Position numbers and translations under genes: made by a program. The notes under the pieces are model-generated. The model was not told where the DNA came from and searched no databases. It worked only from the letters and a program-made list of their open reading frames with translations. Source: VBDM01 sp049663805 (GTDB taxonomy: Bacteria; Pseudomonadota; Gammaproteobacteria; Burkholderiales; SG8-39). Taken from it: a DNA stretch of 6,990 nucleotides. Location: positions 1 through 6,990 of the forward strand of contig JBATEB010000386.1 of assembly GCA_049663805.1 (NCBI GenBank). The letters are read 5' to 3'. Positions 1-6,755 of the stretch are shown in pieces (within the stretch, counting starts at the first letter, position 1; the number at the start of each line of letters is the position of its first letter).

Positions 1-1701
1 GTGGTCTCCAAGGCGGCGCTGATGCTCGGCCGGCCGGTGAAGATCTGTCTCACGCGCGAGGAAGTGTTCTACCAGCACCGCGGCCGGCATCCGGTGCTGA
101 TGAAGTTCCGCACTGGCGTGAACAAGGACGGCAGGCTGACCGGCATGCACCTGCAGACCCTGCTCGACGGCGGCGGCTACGGGTCGCACGGCGCCGCGAG
201 CACGTTCTACACCGGCGTGCTGACCCCCGTGACCTACGAGCTGCCGCGCTTCAAGTTCGATGCCTGCCGGGTGTTCACGAACAAGCCCCCGTGCGGCCCC
301 AAGCGCGGCCACGGCACGCCGCAGCCGCGCTTCGGCCAGGAAGTGCAGCTGGACAAGATCGCGGAAAAGCTCGGGCTCGATCCGGCCCAGATGCGGCTCA
401 ACATGGTGACCCGGGCCGACTCGCTCACCGCCAACTGGCTGAAGATAGGCTCGAGCGGCCTCGCCGAGTGCATCCGCACCGTGGTCGAGCGCTCGGGCTG
501 GAAAGACAGGCACCGCAAGCTCCCCGAGGGGCGCGGCGTCGGCCTCGCCTGCTCGGCCTACATGTGCGGCGCGGGGGTCTCCATCTACTGGAACAAGATG
601 CCGCACTCGGGCGTGCAGCTGCTGCTCGATCGCAGCGGGCAGGTGACCGTGCTGTGCGGCGCGACCGAGATCGGACAGGGTTCGGACGACGTGCTGGCCG
701 CGATCGTCGCCGAGGTGCTCGGCATCAGCACCTCCGAGGTGCGCTGCCTGACCGGCGACACCGGTTTGACGCCGATCGACCTTGGATCGTATTCCAGCCG
801 CGTCACGGTGATGATGGGCAACGCCGCGATGCAGGCGGCGAATCGCGTGCGCGATCTGATCGTCGCGGCGGCGGCCGAGCAGCTCAATACCTCGCCCGAG
901 CGCGTGATCCTGTCGCAGGGTCGGGTTTTCGCCGCGGAGGATTCGGGGAAGAGCATGAGCTTCGTCGAGGCGGTGGCGCTGGCCGAGACGAAATTCGGCA
1001 CCCTGGGCGCGGTCGGCTCGTATTCGCCGCCCAAGGCTCCCGGCAAGTACAAGGGCGCGGGCGTCGGGCCCTCGCCCGCCTACAGCTTTACCGCCTGCGT
1101 GGTCGAAACCGAGGTCGATGCCAAGACCGGGTGGATCACGGTTCCCAAGATCTGGGTCGCGCACGACATCGGGCGTGCCATCAATCCGGTGCACGTTCGC
1201 GGACAGGTGATCGGCGGCGTCTACATGGGCCTGGGGGAGGCTCTGATGGAGGAGCAGGTGTTCCGGCGCCTGCCGGAGAAACTCTCGGGCGCGCTGGTGC
1301 ACAGGATTCCCTCGATGCTCGAGTACAAGAGCCTCACGGCGCTCGACATGCCCGAGGTGGACGTGGCACTCATCGAATATCCGGACCCGAACTGCCCGTT
1401 CGGCGCCAAGGAGGCCGGGCAGGGGCCGCTCTTGCCGGTGATGCCGGCGGTGGCGAATGCGATCTACGACGCGGTCGGCGTGCGCATCGACGAAGTGCCG
1501 ATCACGCCGGACAAGGTGCTCGCCGCGCTGGAGAAAAAAGCGAAGGGCGAGACCCCGCGCGTCGGGCCGGAGCATTTTCCCTCGGTGCCTTATCCCGCGC
1601 CGATCTTCGTGCTGCCGCCGTGGGAAGAGGGCGACGGCGACGAGCTGAAGGGGCCCGACGGCAAGCCGGCGCGCAAAGCGCGGCAGGTGGCCACGGTATG
1701 A
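1..1701 (+). CDS. hcrA: 4-hydroxybenzoyl-CoA reductase, alpha (molybdopterin) subunit, N-terminally cut by window edge
   Basis: This is the large subunit of a xanthine oxidase-family molybdenum hydroxylase. In the 4-hydroxybenzoyl-CoA reductase complex it carries the Mo-pterin site that reductively removes the phenolic hydroxyl to give benzoyl-CoA in the cytoplasm. The window opens inside the gene: 566 residues are visible, while the family is about 770 long, so the GTG at position 1 is probably an internal Val codon. Visible family motifs (window residue numbers) are GYGSHG near 60, HGTPQPRFG at 104-112 (pterin-contact region), EIGQGSDD at 223-230, and GAKEAGQG at 468-475 with Glu471 as the expected active-site glutamate. 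A proline-rich tail follows (about 520-566). The stop overlaps the next start (ATGA), so the two subunits are translationally coupled. Substrate assignment rests mainly on the partner subunit. The small [2Fe-2S] subunit is not seen and probably lies upstream. Confidence 0.87.
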   Translation: MVSKAALMLGRPVKICLTREEVFYQHRGRHPVLMKFRTGVNKDGRLTGMHLQTLLDGGGYGSHGAASTFYTGVLTPVTYELPRFKFDACRVFTNKPPCGPKRGHGTPQPRFGQEVQLDKIAEKLGLDPAQMRLNMVTRADSLTANWLKIGSSGLAECIRTVVERSGWKDRHRKLPEGRGVGLACSAYMCGAGVSIYWNKMPHSGVQLLLDRSGQVTVLCGATEIGQGSDDVLAAIVAEVLGISTSEVRCLTGDTGLTPIDLGSYSSRVTVMMGNAAMQAANRVRDLIVAAAAEQLNTSPERVILSQGRVFAAEDSGKSMSFVEAVALAETKFGTLGAVGSYSPPKAPGKYKGAGVGPSPAYSFTACVVETEVDAKTGWITVPKIWVAHDIGRAINPVHVRGQVIGGVYMGLGEALMEEQVFRRLPEKLSGALVHRIPSMLEYKSLTALDMPEVDVALIEYPDPNCPFGAKEAGQGPLLPVMPAVANAIYDAVGVRIDEVPITPDKVLAALEKKAKGETPRVGPEHFPSVPYPAPIFVLPPWEEGDGDELKGPDGKPARKARQVATV

Positions 1702-2723
1702 TGCGCCTGCCGTGGTTCAACTACCGTTCGCCGCGCTCGCTCGCGGAGGCCGCGCGCATTCTCGCGGGCGAAGGCCCGAACGCGATGCTGCTCGCCGGCG
1801 GCACCGACCTGCTGCCCAACATGAAGCGCCGCCAGCAGACGCCGGCGACGCTGATCGCGCTGCGCGCTGTGCCGGAGTTGAAGCGGATTTCGAACGGCAG
1901 CGTAATGACCCTCGGCGCGGGGGTCACGCTCACCGAGGCGGCGAATGCCGGGGCGGTGCGCGAGCACTACGCGGCGTTGATGCAGGCGGCGTCGCTCGTC
2001 GCGACGCCGCACCTGAGAAACATGGCCACCCTCGGCGGCAACCTGTGCCTGGATACGCGCTGCAGCTACTACGACCAGAGCCACGAGTGGCGCAAGGCGA
2101 TCGACTTCTGCCTGAAGAAGGACGGCGAGATCTGCTGGGTGGCGACCGCGAGCAAGCGCTGCGTGGCGGTCTCCTCGACCGATACCGCGCCCGCGCTGAT
2201 CGCGCTCGGTGCCAGGGTGAAGCTGGTGTCCGCGGCGGGCGAGCGCGAGGTGGCCCTCGAAGACCTGTACAAGAACGACGGCATCGAGTACCTGACGCGA
2301 AGGCCCGACGAAATCCTCACCGAGGTGAGGCTGCCCGACTCAAGCGGCTGGCGCAGCACCTACTGGAAGCTGCGCCGGCGGGGATCGTTCGATTTTCCGA
2401 TCCTCGGGGTGGCGGCGGCGGCGAAGTTCGCCGCGGACGGCACCATCGAGGCGGCGCGCATCGCCCTGGGCGCGGTGGCCTCGAGACCCTTCCTCGTGCC
2501 CAAGGCGGGCGAAGCCCTGGTCGGGAAGAAGCTCACCGACGAGCTCATCGCCGAAGTCGCCGCGACCGTGGGCTCGCGCGCCAAACCGATGGACAACGCC
2601 GACATGGACATCTACTGGCGCAAGCAGGTGACGCCGGATTTCGTCGGCTATGCGCTGCGCGAGCTGCGCGGCGATGACATGCGCGCGATGCGCGTGAGGA
2701 TAGCCAGGCAGGCGGTGGGGTAA
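1698..2723 (+). CDS. hcrB: 4-hydroxybenzoyl-CoA reductase, beta (FAD and [4Fe-4S]) subunit
   Basis: This is the 341-residue medium subunit of the same enzyme, which passes electrons from a low-potential donor through FAD and iron-sulfur clusters to the molybdenum site. FAD-binding motifs of the CO dehydrogenase/xanthine dehydrogenase medium-subunit family are visible: LAGGTDLLPNMK at 32-43 and TLGGNL at 111-116. An insertion after the second motif carries Cys122, Cys138, Cys146 and Cys155 (spacing 16, 8, 9). Ordinary xanthine dehydrogenases lack it; in 4-hydroxybenzoyl-CoA reductase it binds an extra [4Fe-4S] cluster. This is the strongest evidence for the assignment. Two in-frame ATGs stand together at 1698 and 1701. 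I chose 1698 because it overlaps the hcrA stop and lies 7 bases after an AGGTGG ribosome site (1685-1690), but 1701 is nearly as good. The gene ends 51 bases before the convergent transporter gene. Related hydroxybenzoyl- or aryl-CoA reductases cannot be wholly excluded. Confidence 0.92.
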   Translation: MMRLPWFNYRSPRSLAEAARILAGEGPNAMLLAGGTDLLPNMKRRQQTPATLIALRAVPELKRISNGSVMTLGAGVTLTEAANAGAVREHYAALMQAASLVATPHLRNMATLGGNLCLDTRCSYYDQSHEWRKAIDFCLKKDGEICWVATASKRCVAVSSTDTAPALIALGARVKLVSAAGEREVALEDLYKNDGIEYLTRRPDEILTEVRLPDSSGWRSTYWKLRRRGSFDFPILGVAAAAKFAADGTIEAARIALGAVASRPFLVPKAGEALVGKKLTDELIAEVAATVGSRAKPMDNADMDIYWRKQVTPDFVGYALRELRGDDMRAMRVRIARQAVG

Positions 2724-2764
2724 GGCGGGCGGCTCCGGCAGCTGGCGACACGACTCACCCTTCC

Positions 2765-2793
2765 GCGGATTTCCCTAGTCGCAGCGGATTTCC
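2765..2793. repeat. 10-bp direct repeat at the hcrB/narK convergence
   Basis: GCGGATTTCC occurs at 2765-2774 and again at 2784-2793, a 19-base period spanning the transporter stop codon. The second copy also forms a short perfect hairpin (GCGGA-TT-TCCGC, 2784-2795), but this lies inside the transporter's last codons and there is no T-run. It may be a small slippage duplication. I see no clear intrinsic terminator in the 51 bases between the two convergent genes. Confidence 0.35.
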
Positions 2794-5462
2794 GCGTCCT
2801 TGCGCCGGTACCACCACCAGGTGCCGAGAACGCAGCTCAGGTAAAAGGCGATGAACACGTACCAGGCCGCGCGCGGGCTGCCGCTCGTCGCGAGCGACAC
2901 CCCCACGGCCACCGGAATGAAAAACAGCCCGAGAGCCGCGATGGCCGCCGTGAAGCCGAGAGCCACCGATGCTTCGATCTCGCCCTCGCGCCTGGCGCTC
3001 GCCATGGCCTGCTCGCCCTGGCCCTTCGCCCGGAGTTCGTGGAGGGTCAGGAACACGCTCGGCACCATGCGGAAAACCGAGCCGTTGCCGATGCCGGTGG
3101 CGAGGAAGAGCAGCAGGAAAGCCCAGAAGAACCAGCCGGCGCTTCCCGGCCCCGCCCCGAAGGGCAGGAAGCCGAACACCGCCAGCGACGCCGCGAACAT
3201 GACCACGAAGTTCCAGAACGTGACCCGGGCGCCGCCGACGCGATCGGCCAGCCAGCCCCCCAGCGGCCGGATCAGGGCGCCGAGCAAGGGGCCGAAGAAG
3301 GCGTACTTCAGCAGGCCCGAGCCCGGGAACTGCGTTGCCAGCAGCGTCGGGAAGGCCGCTGCGAAGCCGATGAACGAACCGAAGGTTCCGCCATAGAGCC
3401 AGCCGAGCCGCCAGGCGTGCTTGCGCCGGAAAATCACGGCTTGCTCGCGGAACGTGGCCTGGACGCCGCGGATGTTGTCCATGCCGAACCACGCGGCAAG
3501 GGTCGCCAGCAGGATGAACGGCACCCAGATGTAGCCGGCGTTCTGCAGCCACACCTGGCGGATCGCGGGATCGTCGTAGGTCTGCGGACCGCCGCCCATG
3601 AGCGCCAGCGCGCCGCCGTAGATGCTGACCGGCACCACGGCCTGCATGACGCCGACGCCCAGGTTGCCGGCGCCCGCGTTCCAGCCGAGCGCGGTGCCCT
3701 GCATGCGCTTCGGGAAGAAAAAGCTGATGTTGGCCATGCTCGCGGAAAAGTTGCCGCCGCCGAGACCGCACAGCAGCGCGATCGCCACGAACACCGCGTA
3801 GTTCGTGCCCGGGTTCTGCACCGCCAGCGCCATCCACAGCGCGGGCAGGAGCAGCGTGGCGGTGCTGAATACGGCGAAGTTTCGCCCCCCGAAAACGGGC
3901 ACCACGAAGGAGTACGCCAGCCGCAGCGCGGCACCGGAGACTCCCGGCAGGGCAGCCAGCCAGAACAACTCGCCGGTCGTGAACTTGAAGCCGATCCTGG
4001 GCAGCTCGACGACGACCACGCTCCACACCATCCACACGGCGAATGCGAGGAACAGGGCGGGCATGGAGAAGATCAGGTTGCGCAGCGCGATGCGCCTCCC
4101 GGTCGCCCGCCAGAAGCCCTCGTCATCGGGACGCCAGCCGACCAGCCAGCCTCCGACAGCGGCCTTGGCATCGAGCAGGTGCTCCTCGACCAGCTGATCG
4201 CGGAGCCGGGTATCTTGCTCGAGAATCGCCTGGCGCTCGTTTCGCGCCGCGGCCCAGGTCCAGATCATGACGCCCGCGAGGACCGCGTACATCAGCATGA
4301 AGGTGCTGCTGCGCACGTTGGTCGCGTCGGCGGCGATGCCGAACATGATCGGCATGGTGAAGCCGCCCAGGCCGCCGATGACCCCCACCAGGCCGCCGAC
4401 CGAGCCCATGTTGTTCGGGTAGTAATCGGCGAGGCTGCGGTAGACGCTCGCCTTGCCGATGCCCTGCGCCAGCCCGACGACGAACACCAGGACCGTGAAC
4501 AGGACCACCCCCACGGCGATTTCGATGCTGACGTTGCCTTTGATGCCGTGAACGATCAGCGTCGTCGGCGGATACGAAAGAAAGAACAGGCACACGATGC
4601 ACACCCAGAAGACCCACCAGTTCACCGTGTCCCCGCCCCAGCGATCGGAGACCCATCCGCCCAGCGCACGTATGATTCCGGAGGGCAGCGTGAACAGCAT
4701 GCTGATGAAAGCCGCCGTCTTCAGGTCCATCCCGTATTGCTGCATGTAGTACTTCGGCAGCCACAAGGCGAGCGCGACGAAGCCGCCGAAGACGAAGTAG
4801 TAGGCGAGGCCCAAGCGCCAGACGCGCGCTTCGGTCAATGGAGCCAATTGCTGCCCGACGGTGGGGTATTCTTTCTTCAGCCTGCGTTCCTCATGCTTCG
4901 GATCGGGGAAGGTGAAGAACCAGAACACGACGGCCATCACCAGCATGGCGATCGAGTAGACCTGAGGAACGGCGCGCCAGCCGAACGCCACCACGATGAG
5001 GGGCGCGGCGAGGTTGGTGACCGCGGCACCGGCGTTGCCGGCGCCGAAGATGCCCATCGCGGTCCCCTGCTTCTCCTTGGGAAACCACGCCGAGGTGTAG
5101 GCGATGCCGATGGCGAACGATCCGCCGGCCAGCCCGACGAACAAGCCGATGGCGAGGTACTGCCAGTACTGGGTCGCGAAGGCCAGGCCATAGGTCGGAA
5201 TGGCGACCAGCAGCATCTGGATGAAGTAGACGATGCGCCCGCCGTAGCGATCGGTGAGCACGCCCAACGGCAATCGAATCAGCGAGCCCGTCAGGATCGG
5301 CGTGGCCACCAGCAGGCCGAACTCGGTCTCGTTCAGCCCGAGTTCGGCCTTGATCCTGATGCCGATGATGGAGAACATGGTCCAGATGGCGAAGTTGACC
5401 GTGAAGGCCAACGTGTTCATCGTGAGGACCGATACGCGCTTCCCCTTATCTGTCATGTTCAT
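2775..5462 (-). CDS. narK: NarK1-NarK2 fusion nitrate/nitrite transporter (major facilitator superfamily)
   Basis: This inner-membrane transporter of 895 residues is twice the usual length of about 430-470 and consists of two complete NarK modules. Numbering below starts at the ATG at 5462. The first module (about 1-408) is NarK1-like and the second (about 460-890) NarK2-like. They are joined by a charged cytoplasmic linker (about 409-455). Each module has the NarK glycine-rich nitrate signatures: residues about 112-145 and 360-380 in the first, 567-605 and 835-860 in the second. Each also keeps two arginines at the places expected for anion binding, in TM2 and TM8: R63 and R265, then R514 and R732. 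In the family, NarK1 acts as a proton-nitrate symporter and NarK2 as a nitrate/nitrite exchanger; fused forms are known in denitrifiers such as Paracoccus. No narGHJI is visible; the gene faces hcrAB instead. A TTG two codons upstream (5468) is less likely, being too close to the ribosome site. Confidence 0.93.
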   Translation of the reverse strand: MNMTDKGKRVSVLTMNTLAFTVNFAIWTMFSIIGIRIKAELGLNETEFGLLVATPILTGSLIRLPLGVLTDRYGGRIVYFIQMLLVAIPTYGLAFATQYWQYLAIGLFVGLAGGSFAIGIAYTSAWFPKEKQGTAMGIFGAGNAGAAVTNLAAPLIVVAFGWRAVPQVYSIAMLVMAVVFWFFTFPDPKHEERRLKKEYPTVGQQLAPLTEARVWRLGLAYYFVFGGFVALALWLPKYYMQQYGMDLKTAAFISMLFTLPSGIIRALGGWVSDRWGGDTVNWWVFWVCIVCLFFLSYPPTTLIVHGIKGNVSIEIAVGVVLFTVLVFVVGLAQGIGKASVYRSLADYYPNNMGSVGGLVGVIGGLGGFTMPIMFGIAADATNVRSSTFMLMYAVLAGVMIWTWAAARNERQAILEQDTRLRDQLVEEHLLDAKAAVGGWLVGWRPDDEGFWRATGRRIALRNLIFSMPALFLAFAVWMVWSVVVVELPRIGFKFTTGELFWLAALPGVSGAALRLAYSFVVPVFGGRNFAVFSTATLLLPALWMALAVQNPGTNYAVFVAIALLCGLGGGNFSASMANISFFFPKRMQGTALGWNAGAGNLGVGVMQAVVPVSIYGGALALMGGGPQTYDDPAIRQVWLQNAGYIWVPFILLATLAAWFGMDNIRGVQATFREQAVIFRRKHAWRLGWLYGGTFGSFIGFAAAFPTLLATQFPGSGLLKYAFFGPLLGALIRPLGGWLADRVGGARVTFWNFVVMFAASLAVFGFLPFGAGPGSAGWFFWAFLLLFLATGIGNGSVFRMVPSVFLTLHELRAKGQGEQAMASARREGEIEASVALGFTAAIAALGLFFIPVAVGVSLATSGSPRAAWYVFIAFYLSCVLGTWWWYRRKDAEIRCD

Positions 5463-5469
5463 GAGCAAG

Positions 5470-5474
5470 CTTCC
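5470..5474 (-). promoter_or_regulatory. Ribosome binding site deciding the narK start
   Basis: GGAAG on the minus strand lies 7 bases before the ATG at 5462 but only about one base before the upstream TTG at 5468. This favours the ATG. The remaining spacer up to the upstream gene's stop at 5560 is about 85 bases. I see no convincing promoter or FNR-type palindrome in it, so co-transcription with the upstream gene is possible. Confidence 0.5.
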
Positions 5475-5559
5475 GCGCTAGTCGGGCGCAGCGAAGTTCT
5501 TTCAATGGCAAGTCAGGCGCGCCGCCGCAGCTCCGGCCGGAATGGCCGAGGATACACGC

Positions 5560-6159
5560 CTACCATTTGTAGACGTCGTCGTGCCCCCCTCCGGTATCGC
5601 AGGTCACAGTCCATTCGTCCCCGACCTTTTGAAGCTCCACCAGCACGCTCGCGCCTTTGAGCTGGAACTCCTGCAGTTTGGTCTCGACGGCCTCGCGGCT
5701 CGGCCCGCTGATCACGTAAGAAAGGCCGAACTGCTCTACCTTGATTTCACGCAGACCGAACTTGAGATTTTCGCAGCGCCCGATCCACTTCTTCCCGACC
5801 TGGGTTAGCTCGGACGCAGCCTCCGCGCCGGCCTTCGACAACTCGAAAAGAGCCGCCTGCACCGATGCCTTGTCTTCGCCGGAAACGACCAGATACGCTC
5901 CGGCATCGGAAATGCTAACGGGGTGCCGGCCGGCGCGTTGTGCGATCGCAGCGATATCGACGGGGGCCGAACCTCCAGACGAATCCGCAGCGGCCGGCTG
6001 CGTGCAGCTCGCCAGCCACCGGCTTCCGAGCTGAGAGGCAGCCGAAAGGGTTTTCGAACCTTGGGACAGGAGGTCCTGAAGCGCCCTATCGACGGCAGCC
6101 TTGGTCGGGCCCGTGATGAGCAACGCCTCGCCCGTGTCGGTGATCTTCACCGTTTCCAA
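5560..6159 (-). CDS. Uncharacterised triple-repeat protein (three W-x3-C repeats), TTG start
   Basis: I do not recognise this 199-residue protein. It consists of three gapless 55-residue repeats at residues 1-55, 78-132 and 136-190. The first two are separated by an Ala/Ser/Gly-rich linker (56-77) and the last two by three residues; a GGHDDVYKW tail follows. Eight positions are identical in all three repeats: Gly10, Gly17, Val23, Leu27, Gly34, Gly45, Trp48 and Cys52 (repeat numbering). By eye each repeat reads strand-strand-helix-strand-strand. There is no signal peptide or membrane segment, so it is probably cytoplasmic. No methionine exists downstream of the divergent gene's leader, so the start must be non-ATG. 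TTG at 6159 sits 5 bases after AAGGGGG, falls at the first repeat boundary, and leaves a promoter candidate just upstream. The open frame continues to 6654, but that part mirrors the opposite-strand gene. Codons look less GC-rich at third positions than in the neighbours. It may be co-transcribed with narK. Confidence 0.8.
   Translation of the reverse strand: METVKITDTGEALLITGPTKAAVDRALQDLLSQGSKTLSAASQLGSRWLASCTQPAAADSSGGSAPVDIAAIAQRAGRHPVSISDAGAYLVVSGEDKASVQAALFELSKAGAEAASELTQVGKKWIGRCENLKFGLREIKVEQFGLSYVISGPSREAVETKLQEFQLKGASVLVELQKVGDEWTVTCDTGGGHDDVYKW
5590..5754 (-). repeat. Protein repeat C of the triple-repeat gene
   Basis: This encodes residues 136-190 and ends in WTVTC. It is the most divergent copy (15 of 55 identical to each of the others by hand count) but keeps all eight invariant positions and the hydrophobic pattern. 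Confidence 0.8.
5764..5928 (-). repeat. Protein repeat B of the triple-repeat gene
   Basis: This encodes residues 78-132 and ends in WIGRC. It shares 18 of 55 residues with repeat A and 15 of 55 with repeat C by hand count. Its core reads V-S-I-S-D-A-G, then VVSG, then an amphipathic helix with conserved Val and Leu. Confidence 0.8.
5995..6159 (-). repeat. Protein repeat A of the triple-repeat gene
   Basis: This encodes residues 1-55. It aligns without gaps to repeat B (18 of 55 identical by hand count) and repeat C (15 of 55). It ends in WLASC. The repeat is visible in protein, not as a nucleotide repeat. Confidence 0.8.
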
Positions 6160-6164
6160 CTCTG

Positions 6165-6171
6165 CCCCCTT
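6165..6171 (-). promoter_or_regulatory. Ribosome binding site for the TTG start of the triple-repeat gene
   Basis: AAGGGGG on the minus strand stands 5 bases before TTG (6159-6157). It is the only purine-rich Shine-Dalgarno-like run in this leader. The next in-frame GTG (at 6150) is 14 bases away from it, so this site decides for TTG. Confidence 0.5.
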
Positions 6172-6197
6172 AGCGGCCAGCGTCAGGTTCGGTCCGT

Positions 6198-6229
6198 ATT
6201 GTAGCTCCGCCGCATATGCGCGGATAGAA
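6198..6229 (-). promoter_or_regulatory. Candidate sigma-70 promoter of the triple-repeat gene
   Basis: The minus-strand -10 candidate TACAAT (6203 down to 6198) matches five of six consensus bases. The -35 is weak: TTCTAT (6229-6224) with a long 20-base spacer. Transcription would start near 6191 and give a leader of about 32 bases before the TTG. It overlaps the plus-strand promoter candidate almost completely. Confidence 0.4.
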
Positions 6230-6230
6230 T
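6199..6230 (+). promoter_or_regulatory. Candidate sigma-70 promoter of the DUF4863 gene
   Basis: TTGTAG (6199-6204) and TAGAAT (6225-6230) form a -35/-10 pair with a long 20-base spacer. The -10 is good; the -35 is weak. A start near 6237 would give a short leader containing the AGGAGAGG ribosome site (6245-6252) before the ATG at 6262. Confidence 0.4.
6211..6220. promoter_or_regulatory. Palindrome CGCATATGCG in the shared divergent promoter (possible operator)
   Basis: This perfect 10-bp palindrome lies in the middle of the spacers of both overlapping promoter candidates. A dimeric regulator bound here would affect both genes. It is short enough to arise by chance, and I cannot assign it to a known regulator. 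Confidence 0.3.
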
Positions 6231-6261
6231 ACCCCGTACGCCAGAGGAGAGGCCTAGCGTT

Positions 6262-6726
6262 ATGACTCCCGAACAATTCCGCGACCTGATCGCGCCGATC
6301 ACCGGAGGCATCCACGGGAAGCCCCTGGACGGCAGGCTCGAAGCCGAATTGAACGCCGCCTATCCCGCAGGTGGGGCGGCGTTCTACGATATCGTCGAAG
6401 CCTGCAGGCAGGCGATCGCCGCCGGCTGGATGTGCAATCGCGAAGCGGGCGGGATCAAGTTTGGCCGGGTGATCAAGCCGGGTGACGAAACGCAGGGTTT
6501 CAGCGTCGACGTGGTCGAGATGAAGGACCTCAAGGGTCCGCACCATCGCCACCCCAACGGCGAGATCGACCTGATCATGCCGCTCGACGCTCAGGCGAAG
6601 TTCGACGGCCGCGGCGCGGGGTGGCTGGTGTACGGTCCCGGGAGCGCGCATCACCCCACGGTCACTGGCGGGCGCGCGCTGGTACTCTATCTATTGCCGC
6701 AGGGCGCGATCGAATTCACGAAATAG
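6262..6726 (+). CDS. DUF4863 family cupin-like protein (4-hydroxylaminobenzoate lyase-like)
   Basis: This 154-residue soluble protein has an N-terminal helical part (about 1-60) and a C-terminal small beta-barrel of cupin type. Likely metal ligands are in HHRHPNGE (94-101: His94, His95, His97, Glu101) and a second histidine pair in GPGSAHHP (125-132: His130, His131). The best match I recall is the DUF4863 family, which includes PnbB, the enzyme that turns 4-hydroxylaminobenzoate into protocatechuate and ammonium. I also recall members beside benzoyl-CoA oxidation (box) genes where no nitroaromatic is involved, so the true substrate here is open. The ATG at 6262 follows AGGAGAGG (6245-6252) and the length is full for the family. 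It is divergent from the triple-repeat gene and ends 15 bases before the convergent dehydrogenase gene, so it appears monocistronic. Confidence 0.78.
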   Translation: MTPEQFRDLIAPITGGIHGKPLDGRLEAELNAAYPAGGAAFYDIVEACRQAIAAGWMCNREAGGIKFGRVIKPGDETQGFSVDVVEMKDLKGPHHRHPNGEIDLIMPLDAQAKFDGRGAGWLVYGPGSAHHPTVTGGRALVLYLLPQGAIEFTK

Positions 6727-6733
6727 ACGTGCT

Positions 6734-6755
6734 CGCCGGCGTCAGCCGGCCGGCG
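6734..6755. terminator. GC-rich hairpin between the convergent DUF4863 and dehydrogenase genes
   Basis: CGCCGGC (6734-6740) pairs with GCCGGCG (6749-6755) as a 7-bp stem with an 8-base loop. An alternative 6-bp stem with a 4-base loop uses 6735-6740 and 6745-6750. It overlaps the dehydrogenase stop codon and lies just after the DUF4863 stop. There is no T-run on either side, so it may only weakly terminate. Confidence 0.35.

Noticed and set aside
291..1697. Upstream in-frame extension of the hcrB reading frame inside hcrA
   Set aside because: Arg/Gly/Ala-rich shadow of hcrA. The real protein begins at the ATG at 1698, which overlaps the hcrA stop.
5526..5552. Short hairpin (CGGCC/GGCCG) in the gap between the triple-repeat gene and narK
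   Set aside because: Only 5 paired bases and no T-run; GC-rich sequence makes such stems by chance. Not enough to call a terminator.
5463..5559. Search for an FNR/NarL-type site upstream of narK
   Set aside because: No TTGAT-N4-ATCAA-like palindrome was visible. A degenerate site cannot be excluded by eye.
3039..5660. An 873-codon open frame on the plus strand, antisense to the transporter
   Set aside because: Its composition (His/Arg/Asp/Gln-rich, no domains) is typical of the antisense shadow of a GC-rich membrane-protein gene. The opposite strand encodes a clear NarK fusion.
5542..5808. 88-codon plus-strand open frame under the triple-repeat gene
   Set aside because: The minus-strand frame shows three conserved protein repeats; this one is its shadow and shows no recognisable domain.
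6160..6654. N-terminal extension of the triple-repeat protein
   Set aside because: It is antisense to the well-supported DUF4863 gene, resembles no repeat unit, and would bury the promoter region in coding sequence.
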